A stretch of 64,000 bases of DNA from Sulfuricurvum sp. (GCF_030691015.1 NZ_JAUYFF010000001.1:62001-126000); one strand, 5' to 3'. Shown: positions 16,339 through 25,782, counted from the first letter of the stretch. Made by a program: numbers and translations. The notes: generated by a model not told the origin, from the sequence alone.

Positions 16339-16698
16339 TTAAGCGATAGGAGGTCTAAACAAATCTTGAGTGATGTCGGTAGGGATAAACAAATCAATGC
16401 TTGTAGCGATATAACCATTCAAAGCAGGAGTAAAATTCTCATCTTCCATAAAAAAAAGAAATGAGTCTGTAGGATTGAAGGTTTTTGTAAAATGAACATG
16501 GCTATGGGCGTGTGAGGAGATACCACTCTCGTGATCGTGTTCATGAAGGTGAAGATAATGGTTGTTTGATTCACTGTTTTCTGAGCCACAGTAGGTTTGC
16601 ATATGATCGTGAGAACTATTGGCTTGGGTTTCTACTGAGTAGAGTTTCCCGAATAACAGGCTTGGAATAATAAAGATCAAAAGCAACCATTTAAGCAT
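16339..16698 (-). CDS. Small exported His-rich protein, HupE-linked
   Basis: A 119-residue protein with a signal peptide (MLKWLLLIFIIPSLLFG) and a middle region rich in His, Asp and Glu (NNHYLHLHEHDHESGISSHAHSH is the core, shown by position about 46-68). A Cys lies at about 37. It ends in FRPPIA. I do not recognise the family, but the composition suggests periplasmic metal binding. It is the first gene before the HupE-like gene, 46 bases away, so it is probably co-transcribed with it and may buffer or deliver the metal. Confidence 0.65.
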   Translation of the reverse strand: MLKWLLLIFIIPSLLFGKLYSVETQANSSHDHMQTYCGSENSESNNHYLHLHEHDHESGISSHAHSHVHFTKTFNPTDSFLFFMEDENFTPALNGYIATSIDLFIPTDITQDLFRPPIA

Positions 16699-16769
16699 AT
16701 GAAATTATACCTAAACCAATATTATACGAATCAAAACTCAAAGACACTGATGTAAAATTTCCTTAACTT

Positions 16770-17039
16770 TTAATCAAAAAGCTCACCCCAAAACGACTCT
16801 TTTTTGTGATGTTTTTGATGATGTGGATACTCTTTGCGCTCGTAAGTGTCATTGCGAGAGGATGAACGCTCTTGATTATAAAGCGAATTTGAAGATACTT
16901 GTTTCTCAGAACGTTCGATGATTTTATCGAGTTCTCCGCGATCGAGCCAAACACCCCGACATTTCGGACAATAATCGATTTCGATTCCGCTTCGCTCCGA
17001 CATAACTAACGATTCGGTGACGCATACCGGACATTTCAT
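16770..17039 (-). CDS. TFIIB-type zinc-ribbon protein
   Basis: An 89-residue protein with one zinc ribbon at the N-terminus: C-P-V-C at residues 3-6 and C-P-K-C at about 24-27, followed by RGVWLDRGELDKII, the signature of the zf-TFIIB (PF13453) group. The rest is polar and low-complexity with several His. Members are widespread and of unknown biochemical role. It stands alone between the HupE-like cluster and the transposase remnant. Confidence 0.8.
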   Translation of the reverse strand: MKCPVCVTESLVMSERSGIEIDYCPKCRGVWLDRGELDKIIERSEKQVSSNSLYNQERSSSRNDTYERKEYPHHQKHHKKESFWGELFD

Positions 17040-17247
17040 AGTAACTCCTGCATAAACTTTTGTAGCATTCTAATAGAATTTGATAAACAAATAACCTATA
17101 ATTTTTAATAGCTCATCAAACCGATAGCAATCGACATAAATGCCATAAACGTACCTATCGAAATATCACCAAACATATAGACATTTACCACATATCCCTC
17201 TCAACGGCACAATGCTGATATCAGACGCATTATTTAGGGTACATACC

Positions 17248-17695
17248 TCACACGCTATATAATTGGCTTAAATAACTTCTCTGAGCTCCTACAAGCATTT
17301 TTTCCATTACAGTCCCATTCATTGATTTCGATAATACTTTTATCGCATCCATATCGAACTCTTCTTCGAGAGCCTTCTCAGTAAAATCATATTCCCCATA
17401 GAAATTGATATGCTGACTGTGGACGATAGAGCCGTTTTTGAGGGTGTTAATAATTTTGTTTTGTTGGTCCGAATCTTTCTCTTTGGCGATCAGGTATGCG
17501 AAATAGAGATAGTTCCAGCAAATGATTGAGTTTTGAATCAATTGAAGGGCATTACTGGCGATATCTTGCTCCTTTTTGGTGGCATAGAAATATTCTCCGC
17601 TGTTTCCTAAAAATACAGCTTTGGAGAATTTATTGTAAAATAAAAAATACACTGTTGTGGCAAACCCAATTTGATGTGTCGCTGAACCACAGTGA
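17248..17695 (-). pseudogene. Tn3-family transposase, C-terminal remnant
   Basis: The frame encodes the C-terminal part of a Tn3-family DDE transposase: ALQLIQNSIICWNYLYFAYL, a short linker, then NGSIVHSQHINFYGEYDF, both typical of the end of these ~1000-residue proteins. Only about 150 residues remain; the N-terminal ~85 percent, including most catalytic residues, is absent. The frame is open back to the stop of the histidine kinase gene, where the truncation point lies. No 38-bp Tn3-type terminal repeat was recognised nearby. It marks past transposition next to the metal-efflux operon. Confidence 0.8.
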
Positions 17696-18907
17696 TTAGG
17701 AATTAAATATCAATTCGATTTGAAAAGACGTTGCATCCTGTGTAATAGTGTACTCAAACCCTATTTCACGACTCAGCCGTTTTAATATTTTTTCCCCTAT
17801 TTTGGAACTGAATAAGTACTTTTCAGCACCGACAGTATTATCTATCCATATTTTTTTCATTATTGAATCCGATCCAATCTCTACGGTGGTATTCTCTTTG
17901 GCATAGGTAATCGCATTTTCAAGCAATGCACTAAGGACTTTTGAAAGTAGTTTTTCAGAAGCTACAATCGAAAAACTCTCCCTAGGTAATTTCAACACTA
18001 ACTGTTTACGCTGAATCAAAATACCCATTTTGGTTTCCAGTTTTTTAACCGTTTGAACAACATCGACGACGCTTTCTTCTACAAAATCAGAACCTTCTAA
18101 AAATAGCACATTTTTAAGTTCAGCCGTTAACCTCTGGAGATCATTGCCTAAATCTTCCGTAAATTTATGTTTTTCATACTTTGCATTGTTCTGATAAACA
18201 TCGAGCCGTGAACGCATCAAAGCCAAAGGGGTTTTTAACTCATGCGCTGCTTCTTTAAATAACTCAGCCTCTTTGCTACGAAATACCTCCAAACGATGAA
18301 TCAGCGTGCTGAATGCTTTAGATAGTTCTGCGATTTCCGTACCCGGATTATCAAGGGAAAAATCAAACGGTTCTTTACTGCTCCACTCTCGTGTTTTTTG
18401 AGCTAAAACCGATAAAGGTTTCATATAATAATCAAGTAAAAAAATACTGATCAACAAAATAATCAACAATGAAAAAAGATAGCGGATGAGAAGTTTTTGG
18501 GCATATTTATGAACGGACGCATTTACTTTTTCACTATCACTAATGGCATTAAGATAATACCCATTAGAAAGAAGATGTGCTACCGCAATTTGTTTTTGCT
18601 GAGTGAAATAAGGGGTTTTCGTGATCACAAACTGAAGATGACTTGCTTCTGATTCTTTTAAAACCATCTCTGTATGAGGAATAGAATACAAAAAGGCTAA
18701 ATCAGTTTTGGGTGTCAATGGAGTATGAATATATTCTCCAGCACTCTCAATCAGTACGTGTTTAAGCACTTTTTCTAAATCAGCAACCTTCTCCCCCCTA
18801 ATCGTCTCCGATGCTACCATCCAGTTGAGACTAAAAGCTATGGCGATAAGCATTGAAAAGATAAATGATATTTTGATCTTCAGTGATTCTGCCCACTTAA
18901 ATTTCAA
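17696..18907 (-). CDS. Sensor histidine kinase of the metal-efflux operon
   Basis: A 403-residue membrane histidine kinase: TM1 (~10-30), a periplasmic sensor (~31-135), TM2 (~140-165), a HAMP-like linker, then the H-box KEAAHELKTPLALMRSRL and the N-box LLENAITYA. The ATP-lid region is shorter and less canonical than usual (WIDNTVG and SSKIGEKILKRL). It overlaps the response regulator by 11 nt and ends the efflux operon, so it probably senses periplasmic metal like CusS or CzcS. The start is TTG without a clear ribosome site, consistent with coupling to the preceding gene. Confidence 0.85.
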   Translation of the reverse strand: MKFKWAESLKIKISFIFSMLIAIAFSLNWMVASETIRGEKVADLEKVLKHVLIESAGEYIHTPLTPKTDLAFLYSIPHTEMVLKESEASHLQFVITKTPYFTQQKQIAVAHLLSNGYYLNAISDSEKVNASVHKYAQKLLIRYLFSLLIILLISIFLLDYYMKPLSVLAQKTREWSSKEPFDFSLDNPGTEIAELSKAFSTLIHRLEVFRSKEAELFKEAAHELKTPLALMRSRLDVYQNNAKYEKHKFTEDLGNDLQRLTAELKNVLFLEGSDFVEESVVDVVQTVKKLETKMGILIQRKQLVLKLPRESFSIVASEKLLSKVLSALLENAITYAKENTTVEIGSDSIMKKIWIDNTVGAEKYLFSSKIGEKILKRLSREIGFEYTITQDATSFQIELIFNS

Positions 18908-19544
18908 TGAGATAACCTCGCGTTTTTATCGTTTTTATTATGGATGGATCCAGCTTACGGCGCAGACGACCCACCAGTTCATCGATAGCATTAGGAGTAA
19001 TATTTTGAGGGTTCTCATACAGAGCATCCATAATTTCATCACGTGAAGCGACGGAAGTACGGTTTAGCAGATAAAAAAGTAAGGCATGTTCATTTTTGGA
19101 AAGAACAATATCGATTCCCTCTTTTTGGATACTTTGACGAACAAGATCAATGTCAAAAGTTTGAAGGTGTAAGATTTTTGGTGAAAAGCGTCGGGAAAGA
19201 GCAATAATGCGTGCTCTTAGTTCTTTGACATCGAACGGTTTTTCGAGATAATCGTCTGCCCCAAATTCCAACCCTTGCACCTTGTCATCGACGCTTCCCA
19301 GTGCACTTAGAATCAAAATAGGCTGTGATGGATTTTGTTGTTTGGCATAGTGAATCAATTCTTTCACACTATCTTTTCCATAAAACGTTCGATCGAAAAT
19401 AATCACACTATAAGTAAATGCGTCAAGGTGACTCTTTGCCTCATCTAGTTCACTCACAGCATCAACAAGCCACCCTTCATTTCGTAAAGAAAACGTCAAC
19501 AACTCCAAGAGCTCTTTTTCATCGTCTGCAATCAATATTCGCAT
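18897..19544 (-). CDS. OmpR/PhoB-type response regulator of the metal-efflux operon
   Basis: A 215-residue two-domain response regulator. The receiver has the acidic pair (ADDEKEL), phospho-acceptor Asp in VIIFDRTF at about residue 51, and the conserved Lys in LEKPFDV. The C-terminal winged helix (~125-215) includes DEIMDALYENPQNITPNAID and ends in TRGYLIEI. It is encoded directly before the kinase and one base after DUF3240, and probably activates this same operon. ATG start. Confidence 0.9.
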   Translation of the reverse strand: MRILIADDEKELLELLTFSLRNEGWLVDAVSELDEAKSHLDAFTYSVIIFDRTFYGKDSVKELIHYAKQQNPSQPILILSALGSVDDKVQGLEFGADDYLEKPFDVKELRARIIALSRRFSPKILHLQTFDIDLVRQSIQKEGIDIVLSKNEHALLFYLLNRTSVASRDEIMDALYENPQNITPNAIDELVGRLRRKLDPSIIKTIKTRGYLIEI

Positions 19545-19832
19545 TTATAGCTCTTTTATTTCATTCATAAATATTTTGACCGTTTTATCTCTTAACTCTT
19601 TTTTAATTGCGGCCGATAAAACTATAGCTTCGGTTTCATGCATAAAAAGACGAAACAGCCCAAAATCTCGTCTTGCACTGACTTGCTCTTCGGCACTTAT
19701 TAAAAAGGCTCCGGCACTGTAGCGTTTACAAGGGAAAAAGTAAAAATCATCATACCCTTCTTCCAATAACAAATCAACCAATGTGTCTTTATTTCCGATT
19801 TCAAAGTAAATATCCATTCCTATTAAACTCAT
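19545..19832 (-). CDS. DUF3240 family protein of the metal-efflux operon
   Basis: A 95-residue soluble protein of the DUF3240 group, which is repeatedly found beside CzcA/CusA-type RND pumps. It has a ferredoxin-like or PII-like look, with a short alpha/beta pattern and the segment FYFFPCKRYSAGAFLISAEE. Its role is not established; it might be a metal-sensing or regulatory partner of the pump. Its ATG overlaps the CzcA stop (TAATG) and its stop abuts the regulator. Confidence 0.8.
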   Translation of the reverse strand: MSLIGMDIYFEIGNKDTLVDLLLEEGYDDFYFFPCKRYSAGAFLISAEEQVSARRDFGLFRLFMHETEAIVLSAAIKKELRDKTVKIFMNEIKEL

Positions 19833-22800
19833 TATTTACCCCTTTTATAAATCATTTTAAAGGCAGGAGGCAAAATAAGAAGCGTTAAGATAGTAGATGT
19901 CACTAATCCTCCTAATACAACAATCGCCAACGGTTTTTGAATCTCACTCCCCACACCTGACGCAAATAACAGCGGTAGCAATCCAAGTGCCGCGATAAAT
20001 GCAGTCATCAATACCGGACGGAGTCGTCGGCGCGCGCCCTCAGCAACAGCGTCGTCTATCGTTAATCCGTTCCCCAGAAGAGTATTAAAATAACTCACCA
20101 TCACAACACCGTTAAGTACTGCAATCCCAAAGAGAGCGATAAACCCGACCGATGCAGGGACAGAGAGATACTCACCGCTCAAGAAAAGGGAGATAATCCC
20201 CCCCGTCACTGCAAAAGGGATATTCAATAAAATTAGCAAGGTAGTACTCACCGATCGGAAGGTGAAGAAGAGAATCAGAAATATCACTCCGATACTCACC
20301 GGAACCACGGCCATCAGACGTGCAGATGAACGTTGCTGATTTTCAAACTCTCCGCCATAAACGATATGGTATCCCTTAGGGAGTTTAATGCCCTCATTGA
20401 TTTTTTGTTTTGCCTCTTCGACAAATCCGACCAAATCGCGGTTTTCAACATTAGAGCGAACCACACTCAGACGCTCATTATTTTCTCGGAGTACTTGTAC
20501 TGGACCTTCAGTTTCCTCTATTGTAGCCACACTAGCCAAGGGAACACTGCCCCCTTCACTCAAAGGGATCTCTAAGGCACTAAACTTCTCGTAATTTTGC
20601 GCGATATCACTGTCCAAACGGATCATAACAGGGGTGCGTGCATTGCCCTGAGGAACGGTATCGACAATAATCCCTTCCAATGACGCTTTTAAAAATTGTT
20701 GCAACTCGCCACTACTGACTCCCGTATTTGCTGTCGCCAGCCTATCAGGGGTAATACTGAGATAGTTTATCCCCTCGTTTAGGGTAACAACTACTTCGCT
20801 GGAACCTTTAATGCCCTCTAAAATCGTCCCCACCTCTGCGCTGAGGGTATTGAGTGTATCAATATCGGTACCGAAAATCTTGACCGCTAAATCACCCCGT
20901 GTCCCTGTCAACATTTCCGAAATACGCATATCAATCGGCTGAGTAAAGCTAAAACCAACCCCCGTAAAAGGCTTAAGCGTAATCATAATATTTTCCATGA
21001 TTTCCTCTTTGCTTTTTGCTTTCCACTCTTCTTTGGGTTTTAGGATCAAAAAGGTATCGGTCTGATTGAGGGTCATAGGGTCTAGTCCCAGTTCATCCGT
21101 ACCCGTTCGCGCAACAATAGTCTTGATCTCCGGAATAGTTTTGAGAAGCTCTTTTTGGATTGCCAAATTGAGATCTTTTGATGATTCTAATGAGATGGAA
21201 GGCATTGGCTCGACAATTAAAATCAAATCCCCCTCATCCAATGTCGGCATAAACGTTTTACCTACCAATCCAAAAAGGGAAAAGCTTATAACCAAAAAGA
21301 CTATCGCTCCGATAAAGAGCGTCTTCGTTCGAGTCAAGGCAAAATTGAGTGTCGGAGCATACAACTGTGCAAAAAAACGATCCAGCCGTGTTTCAGAGTG
21401 CGGAACCGTTTTGAGAAGCAACGATGCGACAACCGGAATTACGGTGAGAGAAAGGATCAATGAACCCAAAAGGGCAAACACAATTGTCATCGCCACGGGT
21501 GCAAAAAGTTTTCCCTCAAGCCCCTCCAGTGTCAAGAGCGGTAAAAAGACTACAGCAATAATCAAAAGGCCGCTGAATACCGAAATACTCACCTCTTTGG
21601 AAGCGCGATAGACGAGATGAAGTTTTGGGAGCTTTTGATCGGCTTCTCCCAGTTTGGCAAAGGTATTTTCAACCACTACAACCGCAGAGTCTACGAGCAT
21701 CCCAACGGCAATTGCCAAACCGCCTAAGCTCATTAAATTTGCGGTAATACCGAAATAACGCATCATAATAAATGCTATGGAGAGTGACAACGGCAAAATA
21801 ACGGCTACCGCTATCGCCGCTCGAACATCACCTAAAAATAATAATAGCAATACAATGACTAAAATAACTGCTTCAAGCAGTGCAGTAGAAACCGTATCCA
21901 CCGCTTTTTGAGTTAATTCGCTCCGATCATAAAAAGGGACAATGCTCACCCCTTTTGGAAGTGTCGGTTCCAATGCAGCAAGTCGTTGTTTTATGTCAAT
22001 GATCGTCTCTTTGGCATTGGCTCCGCGCAGTGCCATCACGAGACCCTCAGTTGCTTCACCCAAACCGTCTTTGGTAACAAAACCAAGCCGTGTACGTGAT
22101 TCATCATTTAGAGTACAAAAGTCACCGAGGCGTATCGGTCCGTTGTGCGAATGGATCGTGATATTAGCAATTTCACTGCTGTTTTGAACACCGCTTTGAA
22201 CTTTGACCAAATACCCTTCATCGCCTTTGTCCAGTCTTCCGGCTCCGTCATTTTTAAGGTTTTCAGCCAATGCTGATTCTAAATTAGCTATTGTAATTCC
22301 CATACGTCCCATAGCACTCACATCCGGAATGACAGCAATCGTCCGTACTTCTCCACCCAATGCATTGATATCCGCAACCCCTTTAGCCCCACGCAGTGCA
22401 GGACGGATAACGAAATCAAGCAGTTCTCTTTTGGCTTGTTGACTCAAATTTCCTTCAACCGTAAACATAAATACTTCACCCAGCGGTGTTGTAATCGGAG
22501 CCATCCCACCGCTTACCCCTTTGGGCAGTGATTCCATTGCCGAAGTAAGTTTTTCACTAACCTGAGAACGGGCACGATAGATATCAGTACCATCGCTAAA
22601 ATCAATGGTTATGTCCGCAATAGCATATTTGGACGTACTTTTGAGAAGTACTTGATTCTCTATCCCCATAAGCTCCGCTTCCAACGGACGAACCACTCTG
22701 GACTCTACCTCTTCGGGTGTCATACCCGGAGCTTTGAGGATAACTTTTACTTGCGTAGGTGAAATATCAGGAAAAGCATCGATAGGGATTTTTATAAAGG

Positions 22801-22891
22801 AATAAATCCCGTAAACGATGATTGCCAAAGCGGCTAAAAGTACAATAATACGCTGTTTGAGCGAGAATTCAATGATGGAATTCAACATCAT
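19832..22891 (-). CDS. Heavy-metal RND efflux pump, CzcA/CusA family
   Basis: A 1019-residue inner-membrane pump of usual length, with 12 expected transmembrane helices and two large periplasmic loops. The N-terminus PIDAFPDISPTQVKV and the TM4 motif AIAVGMLVDSAVVVVEN mark the heavy-metal branch of the RND family. It uses the proton gradient to export metal ions through the adaptor and outer-membrane channel encoded upstream. The exact metal (Zn/Cd/Co or Cu/Ag) cannot be fixed by eye. It overlaps czcB by ATGA and DUF3240 by TAATG. Confidence 0.9.
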   Translation of the reverse strand: MMLNSIIEFSLKQRIIVLLAALAIIVYGIYSFIKIPIDAFPDISPTQVKVILKAPGMTPEEVESRVVRPLEAELMGIENQVLLKSTSKYAIADITIDFSDGTDIYRARSQVSEKLTSAMESLPKGVSGGMAPITTPLGEVFMFTVEGNLSQQAKRELLDFVIRPALRGAKGVADINALGGEVRTIAVIPDVSAMGRMGITIANLESALAENLKNDGAGRLDKGDEGYLVKVQSGVQNSSEIANITIHSHNGPIRLGDFCTLNDESRTRLGFVTKDGLGEATEGLVMALRGANAKETIIDIKQRLAALEPTLPKGVSIVPFYDRSELTQKAVDTVSTALLEAVILVIVLLLLFLGDVRAAIAVAVILPLSLSIAFIMMRYFGITANLMSLGGLAIAVGMLVDSAVVVVENTFAKLGEADQKLPKLHLVYRASKEVSISVFSGLLIIAVVFLPLLTLEGLEGKLFAPVAMTIVFALLGSLILSLTVIPVVASLLLKTVPHSETRLDRFFAQLYAPTLNFALTRTKTLFIGAIVFLVISFSLFGLVGKTFMPTLDEGDLILIVEPMPSISLESSKDLNLAIQKELLKTIPEIKTIVARTGTDELGLDPMTLNQTDTFLILKPKEEWKAKSKEEIMENIMITLKPFTGVGFSFTQPIDMRISEMLTGTRGDLAVKIFGTDIDTLNTLSAEVGTILEGIKGSSEVVVTLNEGINYLSITPDRLATANTGVSSGELQQFLKASLEGIIVDTVPQGNARTPVMIRLDSDIAQNYEKFSALEIPLSEGGSVPLASVATIEETEGPVQVLRENNERLSVVRSNVENRDLVGFVEEAKQKINEGIKLPKGYHIVYGGEFENQQRSSARLMAVVPVSIGVIFLILFFTFRSVSTTLLILLNIPFAVTGGIISLFLSGEYLSVPASVGFIALFGIAVLNGVVMVSYFNTLLGNGLTIDDAVAEGARRRLRPVLMTAFIAALGLLPLLFASGVGSEIQKPLAIVVLGGLVTSTILTLLILPPAFKMIYKRGK

Positions 22892-23934
22892 TCAAACCCT
22901 AATCCGCTCATAGCACCTTTGAGGATAATTAACCCGCTCATCGCAACTTTTGTGTTTTGATCAATTCCTTTTTGACGTACAAGCACCCCATCTTTACTTA
23001 GACCGACTATAGCAAGCTCTTGCGCTTGAAACCCCTTTGCCGTATGGATAAAACAAATACTTTTTCCTTGATTTTTTACAACAGCATTGGAGGGGATGAG
23101 AATAGAGGTTACCGGTTTAGATACCGATACAAATAATCCGGTGGTCGTTCCTGCACGTAATTCACCGGAGCTATCATTTAAACGGGCAATCGCGGTAGCA
23201 GAGTTCGTCGAACCGTTTACAGAGGGAGAAACAGAGATAATCGTACCTAGCGAAGTTCCTGTTTTGTTTAAAACTTTGTCTCCTTTAGAGATTGAAGCAA
23301 TTTGTTTGGGAGAAAGATTAAGTATTCCCACCATCGCATCGGTATCCGAAATCCTAAAATAAGGTTGATACGGAGTAATTTTTTCAGCTACTGTTGATGG
23401 TGCAGTGGTAATCACCCCATTTTTTTGCGCGATAACCGCTAAAGAACCGTCCGTATTTAGACGAACTCCGGCAAGGCTAAACCGAGCCTCAAGCGTCAAG
23501 ATACGTGAGCGTAATGACGCGGCTTCGAGGGCACTGATTTGATAGTCTCGATAAGATATAACTCCATCTTTGTAGAGGGCTTCATCTTTTTTTACATTAT
23601 TTTGGATGCTTTGATACCGATTTCGAACCTCTTTGAGCTCAAATCCGTTCGCTAACAGTTCAGGTGAAGCAATACGGCAAAGCACTTGCCCCTTTTGTAC
23701 CCGATCACCGGCACGCACGTTTAATGCTACTACTGACGCTTCATGATTCAAAAAATAGCTTTTGGATTTCTCTTCATCATAGTCAATTTTTGCAATGAGA
23801 GGACCTACTGTTGAACTGGTGGCAAGAGTCACTTTCCCTACAGTTATTCCCATTTTTTTCATCTGAGCATCACTGATCGTGATCTGTGCCATCGCCGCTG
23901 TTGCTGCCATAAGCAGTAATAAACTTCGTTTCAT
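22888..23934 (-). CDS. Periplasmic adaptor of the RND efflux system (CzcB/CusB-like)
   Basis: About 348 residues with a signal peptide (MKRSLLLLMAATAAMAQ). The layout is that of a membrane-fusion protein: a lipoyl-like half (VVALNVRAGDRVQKGQVLCRI), a helical hairpin (~95-150), a second lipoyl half (VIAQKNGVITTAP), then beta-barrel domains (SPKQIASISKGDKV). It links the RND pump to the outer-membrane channel. I chose the ATG in a TAATG overlap with the channel gene; a TTG lies two codons earlier. No His-rich metal-binding extension is seen, unlike some CzcB proteins. Confidence 0.88.
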   Translation of the reverse strand: MKRSLLLLMAATAAMAQITISDAQMKKMGITVGKVTLATSSTVGPLIAKIDYDEEKSKSYFLNHEASVVALNVRAGDRVQKGQVLCRIASPELLANGFELKEVRNRYQSIQNNVKKDEALYKDGVISYRDYQISALEAASLRSRILTLEARFSLAGVRLNTDGSLAVIAQKNGVITTAPSTVAEKITPYQPYFRISDTDAMVGILNLSPKQIASISKGDKVLNKTGTSLGTIISVSPSVNGSTNSATAIARLNDSSGELRAGTTTGLFVSVSKPVTSILIPSNAVVKNQGKSICFIHTAKGFQAQELAIVGLSKDGVLVRQKGIDQNTKVAMSGLIILKGAMSGLGFE

Positions 23935-25118
23935 TACCAAACTCTCCCTATTTTCTCTTCTATTTCAGCCATCTCTTGAATGTAGCTTTGTTTCAGTTCG
24001 AGCGTGCGCAATCGTGCATCATAGTACGCATTTTTGGAAGCAAGATATTCAAATTGCCCCATAACACCCCCTTCATACCCTTTTTGTGCCATTGCAAAAA
24101 GAGTCTCATAATGTTTTTCATTTTCACATAATACGTTGATTCTCTCTTCACGCTCGCCTAAGTGCTCTACCAATCCAGCGACACTGAGTTGAAGCTTTTG
24201 CTTACTTACTTCCCGTAAATGAACCAGAGCACTCCGTTCACTCATCAACGCAGCGATTTTGTTCTCATTTTTGCTGCTAAATGCCAAGGGAATCGTGAGA
24301 CGAAAATCGACACTATTCTGCGTCGGTTCTTGCGTTATTCCGACCCCGATAGATACTGATTCAACCGTTGAATGTCTCACGGTTGCGATTGATCCATCCA
24401 ATGCTTCAATGCGATTATCCAGTGATTTCAACAATGGAGTCTCTTTGAGACGATCCTCTAAAGCGCTAGATTCTATAAATCTGAACTCCATATCGTCGAT
24501 AATGACTTCATCCTTCATCATTACCGCTTCTCTCAGACGGTATTGCGCATGTTCGGCTTCCATAAGAGCAGATGCTACTTCTTGAAGTGTAGCGCGATAC
24601 TCACTATCTAGACGCAACAATTCCATCTGTGATAACCGTCCGGCTTTGAATTTTTTCTCTCCGACAATGTAAGCTTTATAGGAAAAATCACGTTTTTGAA
24701 CAAGAATCGAACTGCGATCTTGTTCCAACCTGTACAAAAGCCAATCACGCTTTAAACCGATTTGAATATGTCCTTTTTGGGCAGCTATCTCTTGCTTTGT
24801 CCCTTTTTTCAACAATTCAAATTCATGTTCCTGCGCCGAACGCAGTGATGGATTTTTAAACGAGTAATCCACCATCACCCCATATTCTGTACCACTGCTG
24901 ATAGGATCATCACCCTTGATTCTCCGCGCAGATGTCTCAATACTCATAGGTTCAGAAGCAATAACAGAAGCTTTTTCAAAATTGATGGCATTAATGCGAC
25001 CATTAAACTGGATCATTTCCTCGGAAACGGTGTAAGCACGTTCAGAAAGCTCATTAAAACTTATCGCATTCCCCAAGAACGGTATTAAAATAGCGCTGTA
25101 GACCCATGCAGATTTCAT
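23934..25118 (-). CDS. TolC-family outer-membrane channel (CzcC-like)
   Basis: A 394-residue exported protein with a signal peptide (MKSAWVYSAILIPFLGNAIS) and two long alpha-helical repeats (for example AGRLSQMELLRLDSEYRATLQEV), characteristic of outer-membrane efflux proteins that form a trimeric channel. With the adaptor and the RND pump it completes a tripartite CzcCBA-type exporter. It overlaps the PepSY-like gene upstream by ATGA and the adaptor gene by one base. Confidence 0.86.
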   Translation of the reverse strand: MKSAWVYSAILIPFLGNAISFNELSERAYTVSEEMIQFNGRINAINFEKASVIASEPMSIETSARRIKGDDPISSGTEYGVMVDYSFKNPSLRSAQEHEFELLKKGTKQEIAAQKGHIQIGLKRDWLLYRLEQDRSSILVQKRDFSYKAYIVGEKKFKAGRLSQMELLRLDSEYRATLQEVASALMEAEHAQYRLREAVMMKDEVIIDDMEFRFIESSALEDRLKETPLLKSLDNRIEALDGSIATVRHSTVESVSIGVGITQEPTQNSVDFRLTIPLAFSSKNENKIAALMSERSALVHLREVSKQKLQLSVAGLVEHLGEREERINVLCENEKHYETLFAMAQKGYEGGVMGQFEYLASKNAYYDARLRTLELKQSYIQEMAEIEEKIGRVW

Positions 25119-25474
25119 TCAATCGGCTCCGTTTTTAAAATCGATCCGTTTGCAGGGTCAACATAAAGTTTTACACCTTTTGAAGCTGTATCTTTAACAC
25201 TTACCTGATAGACCAATTCCGAAGCAATATCACGAAGTTTAATATCACGGACGCTATACCCTTGCGAAGAGAGATGATTACGTATTTCTCCCTCTTTCAT
25301 TGGAGCTATCGATTTATAATATTGGCGTTCTTCCATTTTTTGAACTGGATGATTTTTATGATTTCCAAAAGTATATTTCTGATGTTCTTGTGGTGGGACA
25401 CTGATCGATGATCCCATCGCTCCATAAAGCGATAAGGAGAGAAATGTTAGAGATACAAAGGGGGTAAGTTTCAT
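25115..25474 (-). CDS. Exported PepSY-like protein, first gene of the metal-efflux operon
   Basis: A 119-residue protein with a signal peptide (MKLTPFVSLTFLSLSLYGAMG) and a C-terminal PepSY-like fold (GEIRNHLSSQGYSVRDI ... LYVDPANGSILKTE). Between them are a few His (PQEHQKY, NHKNHPVQK). PepSY domains often occur in periplasmic proteins near two-component systems and metal transport. As the first gene of the seven-gene operon, with a GAGG ribosome site, it may modulate the sensor or the metal. The specific role is unknown. Confidence 0.75.
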   Translation of the reverse strand: MKLTPFVSLTFLSLSLYGAMGSSISVPPQEHQKYTFGNHKNHPVQKMEERQYYKSIAPMKEGEIRNHLSSQGYSVRDIKLRDIASELVYQVSVKDTASKGVKLYVDPANGSILKTEPIE

Positions 25475-25662
25475 TTTTTAGCCTCATAATAGAAATATTT
25501 ATGATGCCATTTTATGGATTTGACGTGAGAAAATCATGAGAGAAACATTCTTTAAAATGCAGTTATATAACATACCTAAGATTCCAAGTGATGTTATTTT
25601 CAATATAATTTATCTTAGGTTAACCATTAAACCATATTGGGTTTAGGGTTTAAACCTACAAA

Positions 25663-25782
25663 CTATTTTTCGTATCGTACCTCATAGTTTATCTCTTTAC
25701 CTATGAACTTTTGAATAGCCTCTTTTTTGATTGCATATGGTAAGTCTTTAGCTCTAGTCTTATAATCTAAAATCATTATCAT
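25663..25782 (-). CDS. Possible 39-residue ORF or gene remnant
   Basis: An open frame from ATG to TAG encodes a short charged peptide ending IGKEINYEVRYEK. A ribosome site is not convincing and the family is not recognised. It may be a small protein, or the end of a lost gene in this decayed stretch. Confidence 0.25.
   Translation of the reverse strand: MIMILDYKTRAKDLPYAIKKEAIQKFIGKEINYEVRYEK

Noticed and set aside
16293-16418. 42-residue N-terminal extension of the HupE-like gene
   Set aside because: It precedes a clear signal peptide with its own ribosome site and overlaps the upstream gene.
17105-17197. Minus-strand open end encoding a hydrophobic tail (GTFMAFMSIAIGLMSY)
   Set aside because: Only about 30 codons, a stop upstream and no ribosome site; possibly a transporter remnant, but not supportable.
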